From Anaerolineales bacterium (GTDB lineage Bacteria > Chloroflexota > Anaerolineae > 4572-78 > J111), in the NCBI GenBank assembly GCA_020634855.1, contig JACKAU010000002.1, positions 620,001-684,000 of the forward strand: a stretch of 64,000 nucleotides of DNA, given 5' to 3'. Numbering within the stretch: the first letter of the stretch is position 1; each line of letters starts with the position of its first letter. The notes under the pieces are model-generated. The model was not told where the DNA came from. It did no database searches and worked only from the letters and a program-made list of their open reading frames with translations. Shown one piece after another: positions 35,184 through 44,057 of the stretch. The translations under genes were made by a program, and so were the position numbers.

Positions 35184-36503
35184 ATGCGGGAGGTTACTTT
35201 GATTAGACCACGTTCAACTATCATCAGTATAGTGTTTATTTTGATGTTATCGGCTTGCAATTTCTCGCCGAGTTTTCTTTCCTCTCTCTCTGCCAACGAT
35301 CCTCCTGCTGAAGAAACCGAACTATCCCAAACGACTGAAGCAGCTCCGGTTGAGGAAAAGGAAGAAGAGTTGTCAGAGATACAAGTCTCGACAGCCGCCG
35401 TTATCCCTACGCTAGCTCCGGAACCGACGCCGCTTTCAGATGCCCTTATCGCTGAAGCCGATGCGGAAGAACTCCTGCTCACCAATATTTACGAGCGAGT
35501 CAATCCTTCCGTGGTGAATATTCTCGTTACAGTCGAAGGCCAAGATACCGGTTCATTTCCCAATAATCTCTTCCCCAACCAAGGCCAAGGCTCCGGCTTT
35601 GTTTATGATACCGAAGGCCATATCGTCACCAACAACCACGTGGTCCAAGATGCCGAACGGGTCGATGTGACCTTTGCCGACGGCGCTACCATCCAGGCTG
35701 AAGTGGTCGGTACCGACACTGACAGCGATCTGGCCGTTTTGCTGGTGAATGCCCCAGGCGAAAGCCTGCGGCCGGTTAAATGGGGCGACTCGGATAGTAT
35801 CAAAGTTGGCCAGCGAGCTATCGCCATCGGCAACCCGTTTGGATTAGACGGCACGCTGACCAGTGGTATCATTAGCGCCCTGGGCCGAAGCCTGCCCACC
35901 GAAAATGGCACCTTCCGCATTCCCGAGATTATTCAAACTGATGCTGCTATCAACCCCGGCAACTCCGGCGGCCCATTACTCAATTCCCAGGGAGAAGTCA
36001 TCGGGGTCAACACCGCCATCGTCCCACGTCAAGATCGATTTGGCGGCGAGCGCAGTTTCTTGGGAGTCGGCTTTGCCGTACCGGCGAATCTGGTCAAGCG
36101 GGTCATCCCTGGTCTGATCAAGGATGGGCAGTATGAGCATCCCTGGATTGGCTTTTCCGGCAACTCGGTCACGCCGGAAATTGCCGAAGCGATGGATTTA
36201 CCCAAGGCTTCAGGCGCTTTAGTGGTTGAGGTTCTGTCCGGCAGTCCGGCCGATGAGGCGGGCCTGCGCAGCGGCACCCGCGAAATTGTCTTCGATAATG
36301 GTCTCGATACGACCATTGGCGGCGATGTCATTATCGCCATCGAGGACGAAGAGATCCTCAACTTTGACGATCTCATCTCGTTCTTAAGCCGGCGCGGATC
36401 CGTTGGGGATGTCATTACGTTAACGATAATTCGGGACGGCAAAGAGCAACAAGTCGAACTGACGCTAGGTCCCAGACCTCATACAACCGAAGAGGTTGAA
36501 TAG
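35184..36503 (+). CDS. HtrA/DegP-like serine protease with PDZ domain, lipoprotein
   Basis: The 439-residue protein (numbering from the ATG at 35184) has a lipobox LSAC (Cys25) and an acidic Pro/Thr linker to about residue 90. A trypsin-like domain with the full triad follows: H152 (TNNHVV), D182 (DSDLAVL), S261 (GNSGGPL). A PDZ domain (about 330-432) completes it. It is a surface-anchored quality-control protease. A TTG at 35199 with GGGAGG 5 nt upstream is an equally good start, giving 434 residues. A perfect 46-nt palindrome terminates it. Confidence 0.92.
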   Translation: MREVTLIRPRSTIISIVFILMLSACNFSPSFLSSLSANDPPAEETELSQTTEAAPVEEKEEELSEIQVSTAAVIPTLAPEPTPLSDALIAEADAEELLLTNIYERVNPSVVNILVTVEGQDTGSFPNNLFPNQGQGSGFVYDTEGHIVTNNHVVQDAERVDVTFADGATIQAEVVGTDTDSDLAVLLVNAPGESLRPVKWGDSDSIKVGQRAIAIGNPFGLDGTLTSGIISALGRSLPTENGTFRIPEIIQTDAAINPGNSGGPLLNSQGEVIGVNTAIVPRQDRFGGERSFLGVGFAVPANLVKRVIPGLIKDGQYEHPWIGFSGNSVTPEIAEAMDLPKASGALVVEVLSGSPADEAGLRSGTREIVFDNGLDTTIGGDVIIAIEDEEILNFDDLISFLSRRGSVGDVITLTIIRDGKEQQVELTLGPRPHTTEEVE

Positions 36504-36513
36504 ATCGGGACTT

Positions 36514-36559
36514 GTTCAACAAAAAAGCGCCTTCAATTGAAGGCGCTTTTTTGTTGAAC
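36514..36559. terminator. Bidirectional terminator, perfect 46-nt palindrome
   Basis: GTTCAACAAAAAAGCGCCTT and its complement, arms of 23 nt, with A/T tracts on both flanks; it separates the HtrA-like gene and convergent valS. Confidence 0.9.
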
Positions 36560-36592
36560 CCAATTCACTACCGCAGCAAAAGGGAAAGCCGG

Positions 36593-39289
36593 TTAACTCA
36601 TAGTTTCAAGTTCTTTTAATCGATCCTGAACTTTAGCCAACTGCAACTCAAGATCGGCCAATCTTTCGCGCTCGCGACTGACCACCTCCGGCGGTGCTTT
36701 TTCGACAAAGCCCTTGTTGCTGAGTTTCCCCCGGCTACCGGCGATGCCTTTCTCCAGAACCGCTAGATCTTTTTGAGCGCGCTCACGTTCAGCCTGAATA
36801 TCGAGCATACCGGCCAGCGGCAGGTAGATTTCGATCCCGCCGCTGATCACCTGCCCCACCGCCTGTTCCGGTTTTTCAGCCAAAGCCGCTGCCAAGACCA
36901 AGGTCGTTTTATCCAACCGAGCCAGCGATGTCACAATATCGATCTGCTTCGTGAGCATTGCGTAATGGTCTCCGGCCGCAATTAAAGCCTTAATCTGCTT
37001 ACCCGGCTCCACATTGTACTCAGATCGAATATTACGAATGGCCCGGATCACCTCAAATAGGATAGCCATATTGGCTTCGGCTTCTTCGTCAATGGCGATT
37101 GGACTTTCGGTGGGCCAGTCGGCCACAATCAAAGCGTCGCCGTCATTGGGCAAATGCTGCCAGGCGGCTTCCGTCACAAACGGGATAAACGGATGGAGCA
37201 TCCGTAGCGTCCGATCCAGCACATGGACCAACACCCGCCGCACCGTCGCTTGGGCGCGGGCATCGGTATCATATAAACGAATTTTGGCAATTTCTATGTA
37301 CCAATCGGCAAACTCACTCCAGAAAAAGTCATAAAGCTGGCGGCCTGCTTCGCCATAATTGTAGCTATCGAACAGACGGGTCACATCGCCCGTCAATCGG
37401 CTCAACCGGCTTAAAATCCAGCGATCCGGCAGCGTAAAGCCGGCCAGATTCCACGTGCCTGTGCCGCTGGCAAAGGCCGTCCCTTGATTGGTCACCACAA
37501 ACCGGGTTGCGTTCCAGATTTTGTTACAAAAATTTCGATTAGCTGCAATCCGGTCGAGCGACAAATTCATATCATTGCCGGGCGACGAGCCGGTCAGCAA
37601 GGTAAAACGCAAAGCGTCGCAACCGTACTGATCGATAACCTCCAAGGGGTCGATGACGTTGCCGGTAGTTTTACTCATCTTCCGGCCAGACTCATCGCGA
37701 ATGATGCCGTGCAGATATACGGTGTGGAATGGCGCCTGGCCGGTGTATTCCAGCCCACTCATAATCATCCGCGCCACCCAGAAGAACAGAATATCGTAGC
37801 CGGTCTCCATCACCGAGTTGGGGTAGTAGCGCTGTAGATCAGGCGTGTTGTCGGGCCAGCCGAGCGTTGAAAACGGCCACAATCCTGAGCTAAACCAAGT
37901 GTCCAACACATCGGGATCTTGCTCCAGAGTCACATCTGGGCCAAACTGAGCCTTAGCTTTTTCATACGCCTCTTCTTCGCTGTGGGCCACGAACACCGTG
38001 CCGTCAGGCGCGTACCAGGCCGGAATACGATGTCCCCACCACAATTGGCGGCTCACACACCAATCTTTAATGTTATCCAGCCAGTTGTTGTAAACTTTGG
38101 TAAATCGCTCCGGCACGATGTTAACCTGGTCGTCGGCCACGGCTGCCAGCCCGGCATCCGCCAGTGATCGCATTTTCACAAACCACTGCGTCGACACCAG
38201 CGGCTCCACAATCTCGCCGCCCCGCTGAGCGCGTGGCACCTGCATTCGGTGCGGTTTCACCTCAAGGGTTAGACCTTCGGCTTCCATATCGGCCCACAAT
38301 TTGGTCCGGCACTCAAAGCGATCCAGGCCCTGATACGATCCGGCGTTACTGTTCATCGTGGCATCTTTGTTCATGATGTTGATTATGCCCAGATTGTGCC
38401 GCCGGCCGATCTCGAAGTCGTTGGGGTCGTGACCGGGCGTAATCTTCAGCGCGCCGGTTCCAAACTGCATATCGACGTACGTGTCGGCGATGACCGGAAT
38501 TTCCCGCCCCAGCATCGGCACCACACACATCTGGCCGATAAATTGCTGGTAACGCTCGTCATCCGGGTGCACGGCCACGGCGGTATCGCCCAAAATGGTC
38601 TCCGGTCGCGTGGTGGCTACCGGAATATAGGCTTCGGAGCCGGCCAGCATGTATTTGAAGTAGTACAGTTTGCCCTGCTCTTCGAAATACTCCACCTCCA
38701 AATCACTGACGGCCGTCTGCAAGCCCGGTGACCAGTTGATCAGGTACTCGCCCCGGTAAATCAAGCCTTTTTCGTACAGACGCATAAAGGCTTCCCGCAC
38801 TGCTCGTGAGAGACCCTCATCCAGCGTAAATCGTTCGCGCTCCCAATCACATGAGGCCCCTAACCGGCGGTGCTGTTGGGTGATAATGCCGCCGTGCTCT
38901 TCTTTCCAAGCCCAGGTCCGATCCAAGAAACGTTCGCGGCCAATCTCCTGGCGACTGGTGCCCTCAGCCCGTAAAGCGCGCTCAACCTGCAATTGGGTAG
39001 CGATACCGGCGTGATCGGTGCCTGGAATCCATAGGGCCGCTTTGCCCTTCATCCGATTGTAGCGAATCATCAAATCCTCAACCGAGGCCGTCATCGCGTG
39101 ACCAATATGCAGCGCGCCGGTGACATTGGGCGGCGGCATAGCGATTACAAACGGCTCGGCCTTGTCGCCGGCATATTCCGGTTTGAAGTAGCCCTTACTT
39201 TCCCACCAGTCGTACAGAGGTTCTTCAAATTGAACGGGATCGTAGGCTTTGGCCATGTTATTGGGATCGATAGGTAACTCTTTTGTCAT
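36593..39289 (-). CDS. valS: Valine--tRNA ligase
   Basis: This 898-residue class I aminoacyl-tRNA synthetase has HIGH at 61-64 (ALHIGHAM) and KMSKT (RKMSKTTGN). It also has the editing-domain phrases expected of ValS, an anticodon-binding region and the C-terminal coiled coil (about 830-898) typical of this enzyme. It charges tRNA-Val. I start at the ATG at 39289, 8 nt behind GGAG; ATG 39295 is closer to it than usual, and a TTG at 39334 lies within the T-box terminator and is not credible. Expression is controlled by the T-box upstream. Confidence 0.95.
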   Translation of the reverse strand: MTKELPIDPNNMAKAYDPVQFEEPLYDWWESKGYFKPEYAGDKAEPFVIAMPPPNVTGALHIGHAMTASVEDLMIRYNRMKGKAALWIPGTDHAGIATQLQVERALRAEGTSRQEIGRERFLDRTWAWKEEHGGIITQQHRRLGASCDWERERFTLDEGLSRAVREAFMRLYEKGLIYRGEYLINWSPGLQTAVSDLEVEYFEEQGKLYYFKYMLAGSEAYIPVATTRPETILGDTAVAVHPDDERYQQFIGQMCVVPMLGREIPVIADTYVDMQFGTGALKITPGHDPNDFEIGRRHNLGIINIMNKDATMNSNAGSYQGLDRFECRTKLWADMEAEGLTLEVKPHRMQVPRAQRGGEIVEPLVSTQWFVKMRSLADAGLAAVADDQVNIVPERFTKVYNNWLDNIKDWCVSRQLWWGHRIPAWYAPDGTVFVAHSEEEAYEKAKAQFGPDVTLEQDPDVLDTWFSSGLWPFSTLGWPDNTPDLQRYYPNSVMETGYDILFFWVARMIMSGLEYTGQAPFHTVYLHGIIRDESGRKMSKTTGNVIDPLEVIDQYGCDALRFTLLTGSSPGNDMNLSLDRIAANRNFCNKIWNATRFVVTNQGTAFASGTGTWNLAGFTLPDRWILSRLSRLTGDVTRLFDSYNYGEAGRQLYDFFWSEFADWYIEIAKIRLYDTDARAQATVRRVLVHVLDRTLRMLHPFIPFVTEAAWQHLPNDGDALIVADWPTESPIAIDEEAEANMAILFEVIRAIRNIRSEYNVEPGKQIKALIAAGDHYAMLTKQIDIVTSLARLDKTTLVLAAALAEKPEQAVGQVISGGIEIYLPLAGMLDIQAERERAQKDLAVLEKGIAGSRGKLSNKGFVEKAPPEVVSRERERLADLELQLAKVQDRLKELETMS

Positions 39290-39331
39290 CGTCATAACTC
39301 CAAAATGTTTCGTTTCGGCCGGTTGGGCCGG

Positions 39332-39600
39332 CAATAAAAAATCCCCTTCATCTCAAGGACGAAAGGGACATTGCTTCGCGGTACCACCTTGATTATCACG
39401 ATAGCCGGTAACGAGGGCTAACGTAATCACTCTTAAGCTATAACGGGCAAACCCGGAGCAGCTTACTGTGATGTTCAGCTACTCAACTCCCAGGCGACCT
39501 TCAGCAGCGATAATTGAGCAAGGCTTTCAGCCCCTGACCTTGCCTCTCTGGCAATCTCAAACTGCTTACTCCTCCTGATCGACGTCGTTGGTGATCTTAA
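39332..39600 (-). promoter_or_regulatory. T-box riboswitch (tRNA-Val responsive) with terminator
   Basis: On the minus strand the leader shows a Stem I-like region with the AGAGAG motif (CCAGAGAGGC) and a specifier context GAAGGTCGCCTGGGAG. In it GTC (39498-39496) is a valine codon. The T-box sequence AAGGTGGTACCGCGA (39390-39376) follows. The terminator comes next: TCCCTTTC pairs with GAAGGGGA and is followed by six T. Uncharged tRNA-Val would pair with the T-box and favour read-through into valS. T-box and terminator are certain; the specifier position is inferred. Confidence 0.92.
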
Positions 39601-39678
39601 CTACAATTTGTGGCAATTAGTATATCGAACAGGGTGACTACTGTCAAGTTGCAAATTAACGGCGATAACCCCGGCCGG

Positions 39679-40368
39679 CTAGACCAGCAGATCCATTACC
39701 CAGGTCAAAGATTGTGCGCCGGCCCAGGCAAAGATAAGCGTTTTAATCGTTTTACCGGCCCAGCAGGAAAACAAAAACTTATGATAGCCGTATCTCGACG
39801 CCCCGGCCGCGATTCCGGCCAGATCGATCAGGGGATTGGGTATGGCTGACAGCACAAAAATGGTGAGCATCCCGTGCCGCTCCATCCAACTCTTAATCCG
39901 CAAATACAGGTCATTATCCTCAATCATCGGCGAACCGCCGTAGCCGGCCAGATAGCCGGTTGTTTCACCTAACGCTTCGCCGATACCGGCCACCAACCCG
40001 ACGATAACCCAATTAAGCACAGCGCCCATCGTAAACGTTACAGCCAGACTGGGCACCGGCAAAGCGATGGTGGCGTTGCCGATCAAACTGATCAAAAAAA
40101 TACCGGGATAGCCATAATGGCTAAAACGTTTGATTTCCGGTGACAACCAGAGAATCAGCAGCGTGATCCCCACGGCCGGCACCAAGGCCAGGATAAATCC
40201 CAAAATCTGCTTGGAGGTCAGCCGCCGGCCTGATCGATTGGCAGCCGGCGCTTGCGGCGAACTTTCCGGCTCAGATCGGTCGGGGTTCGGCCAGGTGGAG
40301 GCATTACTTTCCTCACCGGGTTCAGTCGGTTGAGGGCCAGGGAGTGTTACTTGCTCTGTCAGCGTCAA
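39679..40368 (-). CDS. VTT-domain (DedA/SNARE-associated type) membrane protein
   Basis: The 229-residue protein has a polar 45-residue N-terminus, then four to five hydrophobic segments. A VTT-type core is recognisable by GNATIALPVPSLAVTF, GLVAGIGEALGETTGYLAGY and ALPNPLIDLAG-like AIPNPLIDLAGIAAGAS. VTT proteins are scramblase or transporter-like membrane proteins needed for envelope homeostasis. The gene is monocistronic, downstream of the C39-like peptidase gene by 82 nt. Transport substrate not predictable. Confidence 0.85.
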   Translation of the reverse strand: MTLTEQVTLPGPQPTEPGEESNASTWPNPDRSEPESSPQAPAANRSGRRLTSKQILGFILALVPAVGITLLILWLSPEIKRFSHYGYPGIFLISLIGNATIALPVPSLAVTFTMGAVLNWVIVGLVAGIGEALGETTGYLAGYGGSPMIEDNDLYLRIKSWMERHGMLTIFVLSAIPNPLIDLAGIAAGASRYGYHKFLFSCWAGKTIKTLIFAWAGAQSLTWVMDLLV

Positions 40369-40450
40369 GGTTCCTTTCAGGACTGTGCAAAATATATGCC
40401 AAGTTAAGAAAGTGTACCCGAATCGCCTATCAAGTCAATTGGCAAAGTCC

Positions 40451-41431
40451 CTATTTTTTCTTGACGATGATGGCCCAATTAACGGCCTCAGTATTGACCG
40501 GGCCGCGCCAGGGATTAAACACCGAAGGGCGAGGCGGTTGGGGGACGCTGACCGCTTGGGGGTTGCTCGACCACGATTGGACAAAGTCAGAAAGGGGTAC
40601 TTTTTCCATGCCTAAGGTTGAACCGGCAAATTTAACCGTATTTGTACGGGTGTTAATCTGTTCGACGATCAGAAAATGGCCAATCGAGTTATACTGATCG
40701 CTGGTTACGCGAAACTCGCCGCCCTCTTTTCTGACCCGAATGAGCACAATGGGGACGCCCCCTTTGCGGATGTGTTGAGCTAGCGTTTGAATGTTGTAGT
40801 TGTTGCCATGCTCAATCACATACGGGCTGCCCATTTCTTGATTAAGGGTAGCTAACGTGCCGACCATGCCGGACTTGGTAATGCCATAGTCAGTAAAGCC
40901 GTAATTAACCGCTATATCACGCAAATGGGTGTAATCTACGCTGGCCCCCAAACCAAGCAAAGTTGCATATACTGCCACCGGGCCGCAAGCATTGTTGGAA
41001 CCGGGCGGAAAGAACGGTTCCGGGTAGTAAATCTGATTTATTTCCGGCACGTCAACCTTCCCAGCATGAACCGGAAAGATGTAGGGTAAGGTGATCAATA
41101 CCTTCTCCCGCGTTGGCCGGGGCGTCGGCGTAAACCCATGTGGAAAGCCGCTGACAGCCAAAACATCGGTCGATTCAGGAGTGGGCGGCAGGGTGGCGGT
41201 TGGGGTGGCGCGAGGACCCGGTCCAGGCCAGGGGGTGACGGTCGCCGTGGCCGTGGGGGTCGGCGCTTCCAGGGTTTGGATTAATTCGGCGGCCGCGGCT
41301 CGCTCCGCCGTTGACACTTGGAAGGCATACAGCAAAACTAACCCAACCGCTATCAGGTCGAGCACAATAAAACCCAGAATAAAATATTTCCATTTTTTAA
41401 AGGCAAGATAAATTAGGTTCATGTCGGCCAA
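40451..41431 (-). CDS. Membrane-anchored C39-like (papain-fold) peptidase
   Basis: The 326-residue protein has an N-terminal transmembrane helix (about 13-36), a Thr/Pro-rich spacer (about 50-110) and a C-terminal peptidase_C39_2-like domain. In this domain Cys of NNACGPVAVY is the likely nucleophile and His of IGHFLIVE the base. The domain would lie outside the cell. Unlike C39 domains of bacteriocin exporters, no ABC transporter is attached. Possible roles are cell-wall or peptide cleavage. Confidence 0.75.
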   Translation of the reverse strand: MADMNLIYLAFKKWKYFILGFIVLDLIAVGLVLLYAFQVSTAERAAAAELIQTLEAPTPTATATVTPWPGPGPRATPTATLPPTPESTDVLAVSGFPHGFTPTPRPTREKVLITLPYIFPVHAGKVDVPEINQIYYPEPFFPPGSNNACGPVAVYATLLGLGASVDYTHLRDIAVNYGFTDYGITKSGMVGTLATLNQEMGSPYVIEHGNNYNIQTLAQHIRKGGVPIVLIRVRKEGGEFRVTSDQYNSIGHFLIVEQINTRTNTVKFAGSTLGMEKVPLSDFVQSWSSNPQAVSVPQPPRPSVFNPWRGPVNTEAVNWAIIVKKK

Positions 41432-41499
41432 CCTTACATAACGTCAACATTACCATAAGATCAAATTAGAGTCAACGGCAACGAATCTAATTACAAATA

Positions 41500-41528
41500 T
41501 TGACCAAGTCGTTACCCAAAACTAGAAT
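41500..41528 (+). promoter_or_regulatory. Sigma-70 promoter of the receiver/DHp-like gene
   Basis: TTGACC (41500-41505), 17 nt spacer, TAGAAT (41523-41528); start near 41535, leader about 80 nt. Confidence 0.65.
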
Positions 41529-41616
41529 AGACGGGTAAACTAGAAGGTAGTAAATAATCAAATTGCCTTCAGTCAAAAAGGGGCGCTCGGTGGGTGTCCC
41601 GACAAGGGGATGTTTA

Positions 41617-42357
41617 ATGTCTCAAGAAACCATTTTAGTCGTCGATGACAACCAAAAATTTGCTCAATCACTGATTAAATATATGCTGCTTCCCCTTGGT
41701 TACAAGGTAGCCCATGCTAAAAATGGGCAAATTGGACTGGATATGGCCGTCAAGCACCAGCCGGACCTGATCCTGCTAGATATGAACATGCCCCGGATGA
41801 CCGGCCTGGGCGTGCTGGCCGCTTTACGCCAAACAGACTGTGACGCCCCAGTCATATTCATGACGGCTGAAGGATCTGAGAATGTAGCGGTTGAGGCGTT
41901 CCGTCTGGGTGTTAAGGATTATCTGGTAAAGCCTTTTTCACCGGATGAACTGCAACAGGCCGTTGACTCTGCCCTCCAAGAAATCCGCCTGACGCGGCAG
42001 AAAGAAAAACTCGAACGTGATCTGCTCATTTCTGAAACCGTTCGACAGACGGTAGTTACGCTGTCCCATTATCTCAACAACTATTTGGTTGTCCTCAACG
42101 GGAATATCTTTTTAGCTCAAGAAGGCTTACCGGCCCAACTGCCAAATCACGCCGAGTTGATCGAGACGCTGGAGGAATGTGAAATCAGCGTCGCCAAAAT
42201 AGAAGCGGTTATCAAGGTTTTACAAAAAATTACCAATGTCAAATTAACCGCTTATCACGGCCAAGTCAAAATGCTCGATATTGAAAACGCTCTAAAGAAA
42301 GAATTGCAAAAAATCAAGCTTCGAACAAAGCCTCGTCAGGCCGACGACAACAATTGA
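41617..42357 (+). CDS. Response regulator with C-terminal DHp-like helical domain
   Basis: This 246-residue protein is translated from the ATG at 41617 (AGGGGA upstream; an upstream TTG at 41563 is less likely). The receiver (5-120) is intact: DD 10-11, D55, K105. The C-terminal 120 residues are helical and contain LSHYLNNYLVVLNGN around H151. This resembles the H-box helix of histidine kinases (HELNNPL), but no ATPase domain follows. It may be a phosphotransfer protein or a regulator dimerising through a kinase-like helix pair. The 3' end overlaps the convergent threonine-dehydratase gene by 22 nt. Confidence 0.8.
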   Translation: MSQETILVVDDNQKFAQSLIKYMLLPLGYKVAHAKNGQIGLDMAVKHQPDLILLDMNMPRMTGLGVLAALRQTDCDAPVIFMTAEGSENVAVEAFRLGVKDYLVKPFSPDELQQAVDSALQEIRLTRQKEKLERDLLISETVRQTVVTLSHYLNNYLVVLNGNIFLAQEGLPAQLPNHAELIETLEECEISVAKIEAVIKVLQKITNVKLTAYHGQVKMLDIENALKKELQKIKLRTKPRQADDNN

Positions 42358-43298
42358 GCCAGCAGCGCCGGATCCACATTGCCCCCGGAAATAATGACGC
42401 CGACCGATGAACCTGGCGGAGCCAGCCGGTTAAAAACCGCAGCCGGCGCCACCGCCCCGGTCGGCTCAACCACTATTTTCAGCCGGGATAATAGAAATCT
42501 CATCGCATCAATCACCTGCGCGTCGCTGACCAACCAGATTGCTTCCACATACTCTCGAATCACCGGAAAGGTCAATTCGCCCGGCTGCTGAGTGCGCATA
42601 CCATCGGCGATGGTCTCAGGCGGTGGAATTTTGACGCGCCGGCCCGCTTGAAAGGATTGCCACCAATCGTTTGATTTTTCCGTTTCAACGCCAAACACGC
42701 GAATTGCCGGCTTGAGCGCTTTCGCCACGGTCGCGCAGCCGCTTAACAGTCCACCGCCTCCAACCGGAGCCACCAACACATCCAGGTCGGGTACCTCTTC
42801 AAGCAACTCCAAGGCAGCGGTGCCTTGTCCGGCCATAATATGGGGCTGATCATACGGATGGATCATCACCAACCCACGCTCGCTAACCAGCCGTCCGGCC
42901 AACTCAGCGCGATCCTCGGTCTGGCGATCATACAATACAATCTCGGCCCCGTACCCTTTGGTCGCGGCCAATTTGCTGGCCGGTGCATCGGAAGGCATCA
43001 CGATTGTGGCCGAAATTCCTAGCAGCCGAGCCGCCAAAGCCACACCTTGAGCGTGATTACCCGACGAGTGGGTGACCACGCCCCGTGTGCGCTCCAACTC
43101 GCTCAATCGCGCCAGGGCGTTATACGCGCCCCGAAACTTAAAAGCACCAACCCGCTGAAAATTCTCGCACTTAAAATAAACCTGACAACCGGCCAATTGG
43201 TTGAACGTGCGCGATGTCATCACCGGGGTGTGATGAGCCACTCCCCGGATGGTCTCCGCAGCGGCTTTTACATCGTCAAAGCTGATAGGTAAGCTCAT
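42336..43298 (-). CDS. PLP-dependent threonine/serine dehydratase family enzyme
   Basis: This 320-residue fold-type II PLP enzyme starts at the ATG at 43298 (GGGAG 9 nt upstream). K54 in AFKFRGA is the Schiff-base lysine, preceded by FKCENFQRVG; SSGNHAQG binds the substrate carboxylate and GGGGLLSG the phosphate. The length fits catabolic threonine dehydratase or serine racemase, without the ACT domain of biosynthetic IlvA, so I do not assign one substrate. The ATG shares one base with the stop of the upstream GNAT gene. The 3' end runs 22 nt into a convergent gene. Confidence 0.88.
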   Translation of the reverse strand: MSLPISFDDVKAAAETIRGVAHHTPVMTSRTFNQLAGCQVYFKCENFQRVGAFKFRGAYNALARLSELERTRGVVTHSSGNHAQGVALAARLLGISATIVMPSDAPASKLAATKGYGAEIVLYDRQTEDRAELAGRLVSERGLVMIHPYDQPHIMAGQGTAALELLEEVPDLDVLVAPVGGGGLLSGCATVAKALKPAIRVFGVETEKSNDWWQSFQAGRRVKIPPPETIADGMRTQQPGELTFPVIREYVEAIWLVSDAQVIDAMRFLLSRLKIVVEPTGAVAPAAVFNRLAPPGSSVGVIISGGNVDPALLAQLLSSA

Positions 43299-43984
43299 TA
43301 GCTGTATCTCCCGGTACCGTTGGTGGTGGTGTAACAATGAGCCGGCGTGTAAGGACGTCCTTGAGGCAACCGGGCATCCGCTACATTGGCCGCAATCGGA
43401 ATTTTGTAAAACAACATCACGCGCCCGTAGGCCTCAAATTCGTGAGCCACGTGAAGCTCATTGAGCCGGCTGATCATCCAGCGCATGGGGCGATTGCCTT
43501 TTTCAACCATAAAGTTGGCCGAGGTCAAGCCAATCGACTCGGCCCAGCCAAACATATGACGCACAATTTCGGGGGCAATGCCATGCCGTAAATACTCATG
43601 CGTCACGCCCAGAAAAATTACGTCACCTTCTCGCTCCGGGCTGTGGGTTTGATCGGCATAACTCCAGCCTTTGACAACATCATTCAAAATTGAAGGGTTT
43701 TTTAAAACCGCCATCGACACCGGCCCGGCGACTCGCCATAAATATTTGCGCTTGAATTCGGTGAAAAATTTTGCGCTCGAAACGGCCATCGCCGTTTGAG
43801 CCACCAACCGGCCGTTGTCAAACGCCCCAATTCCCTCGCCCCATTCAGAGCAACACACCGCCCGGTATAATTCAGCCAAAAAAGGGCGTCCCAGACGGGT
43901 CAAAACCGTGCCGGGCTGCCCTTCGATATGGATTTCAGCCGCCTGTTCGGCGTCTTCCGGCTGTAAATATCTATACTCTATCAT
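43298..43984 (-). CDS. GNAT-like acetyltransferase
   Basis: The 228-residue protein has the GNAT order: N-terminal YRYLQPEDAEQAAEIH and a central strand with IFLGVTHEYLRHGIAPEIV, where the usual Q/RxxGxG/A loop is weakly kept as RHGIA. A C-terminal part reads VAHEFEAYGRVMLFYKI. It probably transfers an acyl group to a small molecule. It is translationally coupled with the dehydratase gene downstream (TAATG overlap), suggesting a joint metabolic role. Substrate unknown. Confidence 0.7.
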   Translation of the reverse strand: MIEYRYLQPEDAEQAAEIHIEGQPGTVLTRLGRPFLAELYRAVCCSEWGEGIGAFDNGRLVAQTAMAVSSAKFFTEFKRKYLWRVAGPVSMAVLKNPSILNDVVKGWSYADQTHSPEREGDVIFLGVTHEYLRHGIAPEIVRHMFGWAESIGLTSANFMVEKGNRPMRWMISRLNELHVAHEFEAYGRVMLFYKIPIAANVADARLPQGRPYTPAHCYTTTNGTGRYS

Positions 43985-44057
43985 TCCGTACCTAACCTCA
44001 CTAAATCGTACCTTATTTTATTGTACCGGGCCTGATTGTCAACAGAATTACCTGTAC

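Noticed and set aside
39290..39334. Longer valS N-terminus from a TTG at 39334
   Set aside because: That codon lies inside the T run/terminator of the T-box leader; ATG 39289 with GGAG is far better.
40451..41431. Bacteriocin-processing C39 exporter
   Set aside because: Only the peptidase domain and one anchor helix are present; there is no ABC ATPase, permease or double-glycine precursor gene nearby.
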